This document shows, in pieces, positions 6,077 through 9,663 of a stretch of 9,663 nt of DNA. The notes under the pieces were generated by a model that was not told the origin of the DNA, ran no database searches, and saw nothing but the letters and a program-made list of their open reading frames with translations. The number at the start of each line of letters is the position of its first letter. Position 1 is the stretch's first letter. Made by a program: the position numbers and the translations under genes. Origin of the DNA: Actinomycetes bacterium (GTDB lineage Bacteria; Actinomycetota; Acidimicrobiia; Acidimicrobiales; Microtrichaceae); contig JAEZAI010000374.1 in the NCBI GenBank assembly GCA_023427825.1, positions 1 to 9,663 on the forward strand. Direction: 5' to 3'.

Positions 6077-7450
6077 TCAGCTGTCGGGGAACGTCCAGTC
6101 GGGCCGCTTGGTGCGGTGTCGTTCGTCGTAGGTCACGGTGCCGTCCGCGGCGATGTCCTTGACGAGCGCGACCAGCTCTGCGGCGGCCGGCGGCGCGCCT
6201 TCGAGGTGTGCAACGACGTCACCGGGGAAGGTACGCAGGATCGACGACACGACGATCTGCTCCTCGGTGCCGAGGTAGCAGCGGTTCGCGTCCGTGACGG
6301 AGCGCAGCATCGCGTTGATCCGCCCGAGGTCGCGTTCGGTGCCGCGGCCTGCGACGAGACCGTCGAGCTTCTCGGTGATGCCGAGCGACCCTTGCTTGCA
6401 CGGCGGGCACTGGCCGCAGGACTCGACGGACAGGAACCGGCTGAGCTCGGCGGCTACGGCCAGCATGTCTCGGTGGTCGTCGTAGACGGCGAAGCCCGCG
6501 GCGCCGAGACCGGAGCCTCTGGCCGCCAGGTCCTCGTACGTGAGCGGGACGTCGAAGTCCGCGGCGGGGAGCACGGCGTTCGACACGCCGGAGAACGCAG
6601 CTTTGAACGACCGGCCGGGTCGCGGACCGCCGCAGCGCTCGAGCACCTCGTCGAACGGCGTGCCCATCTCGACCTCGTGGACGCCCGGTGTGGTGACGTC
6701 GCCGACGACGGTGACGAGGATCGTGCCCGGTGAGGAGTCCGTCCCCATCGTGCGGTACCAGTCCGCATCGCCGGCAGCGATGTGAGCTGCGGCGGCGAGC
6801 GTCTCGACGTTGTTGACCAGCGTCGGGTTGCTCACGGGGTCACCCTCTCCGGGGCCCCGCCCCGCCTCCCAGCCGATCGCCACGGTGGCGAACAGACCGT
6901 GCTGCCAGGGGGGCAGCTCGCGGGGCAGAGGGTCGCGTCCCTCGATCACCTCGAGGAGCGCCTTCTCCTCACCGAACAGGTACTCGTCCGGCCCGGTGAC
7001 GACGGCCACGTCGAGGCCGCCGAGAACACCGGCGTCGCGCAGCGCGTCGACGGCGCGTCGGAGGTTCGCAGCCTCGCGTTCGAACGATGCCTTCGTCGCG
7101 ATGAACACGCCGGCGGCGTCGACCGCGATTGCGGCGATGAGTGCTCCTTCGACGATGCGGAACGGGTCGGCGCGCATCAGCGTCCGGTCCTTGAACGTGG
7201 CGGGTTCCCCCTCGGCACCGTTGGCGACCACGTAGTGACGACCGCCGCCCGCGCCGGCGATCGAGCGCCACTTGTCACCGGTCGGGAACCCCCCGCCGCC
7301 CCGGCCCCGGAGACCGGACCGGGAGATCTCCTCCATGATCGCTGACGCCCCGATCGAGCGTGCGGTGTGCAGCCCCGTCAGGCCGCCGGCCGCCACGTAG
7401 TCGGACAGCTCGAGCAGCGGAACCGGGCCCAGCAGCACGTTCGACGTCAC
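6077..7450 (-). CDS. Stand-alone NuoF-like (complex I 51-kDa family) FMN / 4Fe-4S oxidoreductase subunit
   Basis: This is a 457-aa protein related to the NADH-oxidising 51-kDa subunit of complex I (NuoF/HoxF/FdsB group). The GTG at 7450 is preferred because AAGGAGGT lies 7 bases upstream; the earlier in-frame GTG at 7459 overlaps that site. Seen in order: the flavin loop LRGRGGGGFPTG (47-58); NGAEGEPATFKDR (77-89) at the FMN/NADH site; YLFGEEKALLE (157-167) with the conserved Glu pair 161/162; NPTLVNNVETL (209-219); an SLBB-like stretch (about 240-320); and the iron-sulfur motif Cys345-x2-Cys348-x2-Cys351-x39-Cys391, complete and with the spacing of cluster N3. In NuoF the second motif normally reads N-A-D-E-x-E-P-G; here the Asp is Ala79 and the Gly is Ala84. 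No NuoE, NuoG or other complex I gene is in the window, so it probably serves a different partner, such as a ferredoxin. It diverges from the universal stress protein gene. Confidence 0.88.
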   Translation of the reverse strand: MTSNVLLGPVPLLELSDYVAAGGLTGLHTARSIGASAIMEEISRSGLRGRGGGGFPTGDKWRSIAGAGGGRHYVVANGAEGEPATFKDRTLMRADPFRIVEGALIAAIAVDAAGVFIATKASFEREAANLRRAVDALRDAGVLGGLDVAVVTGPDEYLFGEEKALLEVIEGRDPLPRELPPWQHGLFATVAIGWEAGRGPGEGDPVSNPTLVNNVETLAAAAHIAAGDADWYRTMGTDSSPGTILVTVVGDVTTPGVHEVEMGTPFDEVLERCGGPRPGRSFKAAFSGVSNAVLPAADFDVPLTYEDLAARGSGLGAAGFAVYDDHRDMLAVAAELSRFLSVESCGQCPPCKQGSLGITEKLDGLVAGRGTERDLGRINAMLRSVTDANRCYLGTEEQIVVSSILRTFPGDVVAHLEGAPPAAAELVALVKDIAADGTVTYDERHRTKRPDWTFPDS

Positions 7451-7457
7451 AGCCGTC

Positions 7458-7465
7458 ACCTCCTT
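7458..7465 (-). promoter_or_regulatory. Ribosome binding site deciding the NuoF-like start
   Basis: On the minus strand AAGGAGGT lies 7 bases before the GTG at 7450. It overlaps the alternative GTG at 7459, so translation should begin at 7450, three codons later than the longest reading. Confidence 0.8.
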
Positions 7466-7535
7466 CTCTCGCCCGGCGCTGCGCGCGCCTGGCTCTGCAG
7501 CCTCGACGCCTCAGCACGCCACCGCAAGGGCTGCC

Positions 7536-7559
7536 GGTCCCCCGGACATCCGGCGGACC
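7536..7559. promoter_or_regulatory. Imperfect 24-bp palindrome in the NuoF-like/USP divergent spacer
   Basis: GGTCC (7536-7540) mirrors GGACC (7555-7559), and CCGGA (7542-7546) mirrors TCCGG (7549-7553), around a central CA. One C/C mismatch pair lies at 7541/7554, so 10 of 12 pairs match. It ends 19 bases before the USP start codon and could be an operator for one or both genes, or a hairpin in the USP leader. The 128-bp spacer contains no TA dinucleotide, so no TANNNT -10 can be drawn for either direction. Confidence 0.4.
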
Positions 7560-7578
7560 TGCGCGCGAGGCTGGACCC

Positions 7579-8469
7579 ATGGCCGCCGAACAGCTCGTCG
7601 TCCCGGACGTGTCGAACGTGCTCGTGCCGCTCGACGGCTCCGAGCTCGCCCTGCAGGTCATGCCGACGGCCCGGGTGCTGGCGCAGCGCTTCGACGCGAC
7701 GCTCTCCACGATCAGCGTCGCCGCCAGCGACAAGGAGACCGACCTCGGACGGGCCCGGGTCTACGGCGCTGCAGCCCTCGACGTGGACCCCGGCGACGAC
7801 CGCGTGTGCGTCCGGACCGAAGGCGAGGTCGCACAGGTCATCGGCGAGCGCGCCGCCGAGCTCGGTGGGACCGTCGTGTGCATGGCGACGCACGGTCGGG
7901 GCCGCGTCAGCGGTGCGTTCATCGGGTCGGCAGCCCGTTCCGTCGTCGAGGCGTCGCCGGACCCGGTCATCGTGCTCGGTCCTGCCGGTGACAACCCCGG
8001 CTGGTCGCCTCGTCCCCGCGACTGGCCCGAGCCGCTGTCGGTTCCGCGTGTCGTCGCCTGCGTGGACGGGTCCGAGGACTCCGAGCAGGTGCTGCCGTTC
8101 GCAGCGGGCTGGGCCCAGGCGCTCGGCATGTCGCTGACGGTCCTCACGAGCGAGGAGGACACGCCCGAGCCGCTGCGCCCCGAGAGCGTCCGCAGCCCCT
8201 ACGGCACCGATGTCGACGCCCAGGCCTACGTCGACGCGCTCGTCGAGCGGTGGCGTCCGGTCATCGGGGCGATCGAGGGTGTGGTGACCAGCGATCCGAT
8301 CAGTCCCGCCGGCGGGGTGCAGCGCTACCTCGACCAGCGTCCCGCTGGACTGGTGGCGCTGACCACGCACGCCCGCTCCGGGATGACACGCGCCAAGTTC
8401 GGTGCGACAGCGGCGAGCATCGTGGCGGCGTCGGTCGCACCGTGCCTCGTCGCCCCCGTCCGCACCTGA
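7579..8469 (+). CDS. Universal stress protein, two tandem UspA domains
   Basis: This is a 296-aa cytoplasmic protein made of two UspA folds, a common actinobacterial arrangement. The ATG at 7579 has GAGG 8 bases upstream and precedes the first beta strand; the frame extends upstream into non-coding spacer. Domain 1 (about 10-147) has the strand VSNVLVPLDGS (11-21) and the nucleotide loop ATHGRGRVSGAFIGS (103-117). This fits the G-x2-G-x9-G(S/T) ATP motif except that the first Gly is Ala103. Domain 2 (about 155-296) opens PRVVACVDGSEDSE and carries TTHARSGMTRAKFGA (262-276). There the second motif Gly is Ala265 and the final Ser/Thr is Ala276, so its ATP site looks degraded. Many USPs bind ATP or cAMP and respond to hypoxia, starvation or redox stress. 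The divergent NuoF-like gene suggests a redox or energy context, which is inference. It converges on the MarR gene. Confidence 0.92.
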   Translation: MAAEQLVVPDVSNVLVPLDGSELALQVMPTARVLAQRFDATLSTISVAASDKETDLGRARVYGAAALDVDPGDDRVCVRTEGEVAQVIGERAAELGGTVVCMATHGRGRVSGAFIGSAARSVVEASPDPVIVLGPAGDNPGWSPRPRDWPEPLSVPRVVACVDGSEDSEQVLPFAAGWAQALGMSLTVLTSEEDTPEPLRPESVRSPYGTDVDAQAYVDALVERWRPVIGAIEGVVTSDPISPAGGVQRYLDQRPAGLVALTTHARSGMTRAKFGATAASIVAASVAPCLVAPVRT

Positions 8470-8502
8470 CCGCCTGGGCAAGGTCAGCCGTGCTCGGGGC
8501 TG
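8467..8502. terminator. Possible short hairpins between the USP and MarR genes
   Basis: The 36-bp gap between these convergent genes holds two competing small stems. TGACC (8467-8471, including the USP stop) can pair with GGTCA (8482-8486). CAGCC (8485-8489) can pair with GGCTG (8498-8502) around an 8-base loop. Both are only 5 bp and neither has a T-tract, so a terminator role is tentative. Confidence 0.3.
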
Positions 8503-8505
8503 GGG

Positions 8506-8967
8506 TCACCGCTCGGGCGGGCCGTCGAGCGCGGTCAGGACGGTCTCGGCCGCGTCCGCGATGACGTCGAGCTGTTCGGCGGTGAGCCGGTCGACGAAGA
8601 GGCGCCGCACCGTGGCGACGTGACCGGGCGCCGCCGCAGCGAGCGCCTCGCGCCCGGCACGGGTGACGATCACGAAGGCGCCCCGGCGACCCTCGCCGCA
8701 CGGGATCCTCTCGACCAGACCGCGCTCGGCCATGCGCCGCACGTGGTGCGACGTCCGGCTCTTCTCCCAGCCGAGGGACCGTGACAGCTCGAACTGGCGG
8801 AGCCGGCCCTCGTCGTGGTCGGTGAGCGCGACCAGCACGACGTAGTCGGGATAGGAGAGGTCGCTGTCGGCGGCGAGTTGGTGGGCCAGGGCCGCCTCGA
8901 GGCGCATCTGCATGAACTGCAGTGCCCGCCATGCACGTACCTCGCGCTCGTTCAGCCACTCGGTCAT
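8506..8967 (-). CDS. MarR-family winged-helix transcriptional regulator
   Basis: This is a 153-aa protein of normal MarR length. The ATG at 8967 follows a GGGAG Shine-Dalgarno at short spacing; a longer reading to 9090 would run through the operators and into the divergent gene. It has an N-terminal dimerisation helix (EVRAWRALQFMQMRLEAALAHQL, read as separate parts of residues 9-31), the SYPDYVVLVAL helix (38-48), a helix-turn-helix with QFELSRSLGWEKSRTSHHVRRM (58-79, with the recognition helix about 68-80), ERGLVERI (81-88), and a beta wing containing Cys90 and Arg94-Arg95, followed by the TRAGREAL helix. It probably represses its own gene and the divergent YceI gene through the two palindromes between them. 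The single cysteine in the wing could sense oxidants, but nothing in the sequence proves that. The ligand is unknown. Confidence 0.92.
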   Translation of the reverse strand: MTEWLNEREVRAWRALQFMQMRLEAALAHQLAADSDLSYPDYVVLVALTDHDEGRLRQFELSRSLGWEKSRTSHHVRRMAERGLVERIPCGEGRRGAFVIVTRAGREALAAAAPGHVATVRRLFVDRLTAEQLDVIADAAETVLTALDGPPER

Positions 8968-8975
8968 GCTCTCCC

Positions 8976-9003
8976 ACAGTAGCGGGAATGGTTGACGCGT
9001 CAA
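8976..9003 (-). promoter_or_regulatory. Candidate promoter of the MarR gene
   Basis: On the minus strand TTGACG (9003-8998) is a good -35. It is followed after 16 bp by TACTGT (8981-8976), which fits TANNNT. The -35 lies entirely inside the first operator palindrome, so repressor binding there would block it (autorepression). The predicted start, near 8970, is only 2-3 bases before the ATG, so the transcript may be nearly leaderless or the true start may lie elsewhere. Confidence 0.45.
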
Positions 9004-9025
9004 CTCTGTTAGTTGAAGTGTCAAC
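8991..9025. promoter_or_regulatory. Tandem MarR operator palindromes
   Basis: GTTGACGCGTCAAC (8991-9004) is a perfect 14-bp palindrome. GTTGAAGTGTCAAC (9012-9025) repeats it with GTTGA/TCAAC arms. Their centres are 21 bp apart, about two helical turns, so two dimers could sit on the same DNA face. The inner arms also form TCAACT-ctgtt-AGTTGA (9000-9016), making the whole 35-bp block nearly symmetric about 9008. It fills the spacer between the MarR and YceI starts, as expected for MarR repressor sites. Confidence 0.85.
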
Positions 9026-9032
9026 CACTTCC

Positions 9033-9038
9033 GAGGAG
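9033..9038 (+). promoter_or_regulatory. Ribosome binding site of the YceI gene
   Basis: GAGGAG lies 8 bases before the ATG at 9047 and fixes that start. I could not place a convincing -10/-35 pair for this gene; its promoter probably overlaps the operator block just upstream. Confidence 0.75.
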
Positions 9039-9046
9039 CACCACAA

Positions 9047-9622
9047 ATGAGCACCACCACCGCCCCCACCACCGCACCGGCCAGCGTCACGGGGCTCTAC
9101 GCCATCGACCCGACCCACAGCCGGATCGGGTTCGCCGCCCGCCACGCCATGGTCACCAAGGTCCGCGGCTCGTTCAACGAGTTCGAGGGGAGCGGCTACT
9201 TCGACGCCGAGCGCCCGTCGGACTCGTACCTGTCGCTCGTCATCCGCGTCGACAGCATCGACACCCGCAACGCCGACCGCGACGCCCACCTGCGCAGCAA
9301 CGACTTCTTCGACCCGGAGACCTACCCGGAGATCATGTTCGCCTCCACCGCGGTCGAGGCGCTGGGCGATGACCGGTTCCGCGTCACCGGCGACCTGACG
9401 ATCAAGGGCACCACCAAGGCCGTCACCGTCGACTTCGACTACACCGGCGCAGCTGTCGACCCCATGGGCAACCAGCGCATCGGCCTCGAGGGCTCCGCGA
9501 CGGTCAATCGCCAGGACTGGGGTGTCAACTGGAACGCACCGCTCTATACGGGCGGCGTCCTCGTCAGCGAGAAGGTGACCCTCGAGTTCGAGGTGTCGGC
9601 CGTGCGCAGCGACGCCAGCTGA
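9047..9622 (+). CDS. YceI family protein (lipocalin-like, polyisoprenoid-binding type)
   Basis: This is a 191-aa protein with the whole YceI beta-barrel. Seen in order: YAIDPTHSRIGFAARHAMV (18-36), the family signature with His24 and His33, then KVRGSFNEFEGSG, IDTRNADRDAHLRSNDFFD with the conserved T-x-N-x2-R-D-x-HLRS-x-DFFD block, YPEIMFAST, a V-x-GDLTIKGTTK hairpin, and INR-like VNRQDWGVNWNAPL near the end. Characterised relatives bind long isoprenoid or amphiphilic chains. The N terminus is a low-complexity Ser/Thr/Ala/Pro stretch (residues 2-15) with no signal peptide, so a cytoplasmic location is expected, unlike periplasmic E. coli YceI. The divergent MarR gene and the two operators indicate inducible, repressor-controlled expression. 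The start is set by GAGGAG 8 bases upstream. Confidence 0.94.
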   Translation: MSTTTAPTTAPASVTGLYAIDPTHSRIGFAARHAMVTKVRGSFNEFEGSGYFDAERPSDSYLSLVIRVDSIDTRNADRDAHLRSNDFFDPETYPEIMFASTAVEALGDDRFRVTGDLTIKGTTKAVTVDFDYTGAAVDPMGNQRIGLEGSATVNRQDWGVNWNAPLYTGGVLVSEKVTLEFEVSAVRSDAS

Positions 9623-9641
9623 CACGAAGACCCGCACCCGT

Positions 9642-9663
9642 GGGGGGGGCCGGCGGCCCCCCC
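9642..9663 (+). terminator. GC-only terminator-like hairpin at the window edge
   Basis: Seven G plus CC (9643-9651) pair with GG plus seven C (9655-9663) around the loop GGC, 20 bases after the YceI stop. It is a very strong stem in the right place for a YceI terminator. The window ends exactly at the last paired base, so any tail or further pairing is not visible. Confidence 0.6.

Noticed and set aside
4408..6162. A 584-codon plus-strand open frame opposite the LLM and TRIC-like genes
   Set aside because: The minus-strand frames encode clear families with good start sites. The plus-strand translation is low-complexity, rich in Arg/Gly/Glu/Asp, and matches nothing.
9050..9091. Repeat-like ACC/GCC-rich tract at the start of the YceI gene
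   Set aside because: It simply encodes a flexible Thr/Ala/Pro N-terminal tail; the repeat is not regular enough to be a true tandem array.
8300..9637. A 445-codon minus-strand frame crossing the YceI, MarR and USP genes
   Set aside because: It runs through three confirmed genes and the operator region; the sequence is compositionally an artefact.

Overview
This is a GC-rich (about 70% by eye), densely coded bacterial chromosome segment. The mix of genes points to an actinobacterium: two luciferase-like (F420-type) oxidoreductases, an AfsR/SARP-like BTAD regulator with an ATPase domain, tandem universal stress protein domains, and a MarR/YceI pair. An Acidimicrobiia-type lineage is plausible, but that is inference. 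There are no rRNA or tRNA genes, CRISPR arrays, transposases, phage genes or plasmid functions that I can see. No stretch longer than about 205 bp lacks a gene; the longest gap is 5146-5349.

Layout. (1) 1-146: the C-terminal tail of a plus-strand luciferase-like monooxygenase. It converges on a minus-strand crotonase-fold (enoyl-CoA hydratase/isomerase family) gene at 225-1061, with a strong hairpin between the two stops. (2) 1171-4335: a large plus-strand BTAD transcriptional regulator with an AAA-type ATPase domain, divergent from the crotonase gene and apparently read from a leaderless start. It converges on a minus-strand luciferase-like oxidoreductase (4351-5145), with only 15 bp between the stop codons. 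(3) Three minus-strand genes in transcription order: a stand-alone NuoF-like flavin/4Fe-4S protein (7450-6077), a TRIC/UPF0126-type membrane protein (5994-5350) and the oxidoreductase (5145-4351). The gaps of 82 and 204 bp make a single operon uncertain. (4) A two-domain universal stress protein (7579-8469), divergent from the NuoF-like gene, with an imperfect 24-bp palindrome in the shared spacer. (5) A MarR-family repressor (8967-8506, minus) divergent from a YceI-family gene (9047-9622). Two clear 14-bp operator palindromes, 21 bp apart, sit in the spacer. The window ends inside a very GC-rich terminator-like hairpin.

How the parts may work together. The right half (NuoF-like, USP, MarR, YceI) has a redox/stress character, and its divergent promoters carry dyad symmetries, so local regulation is likely. 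The left half looks like lipid or acyl-CoA and F420-related metabolism around a large signalling regulator. I see no convincing undescribed multi-gene system. The best leads are the MarR/YceI operator architecture, the orphan NuoF-like protein with an altered flavin motif, and the crotonase lacking both classical catalytic glutamates.
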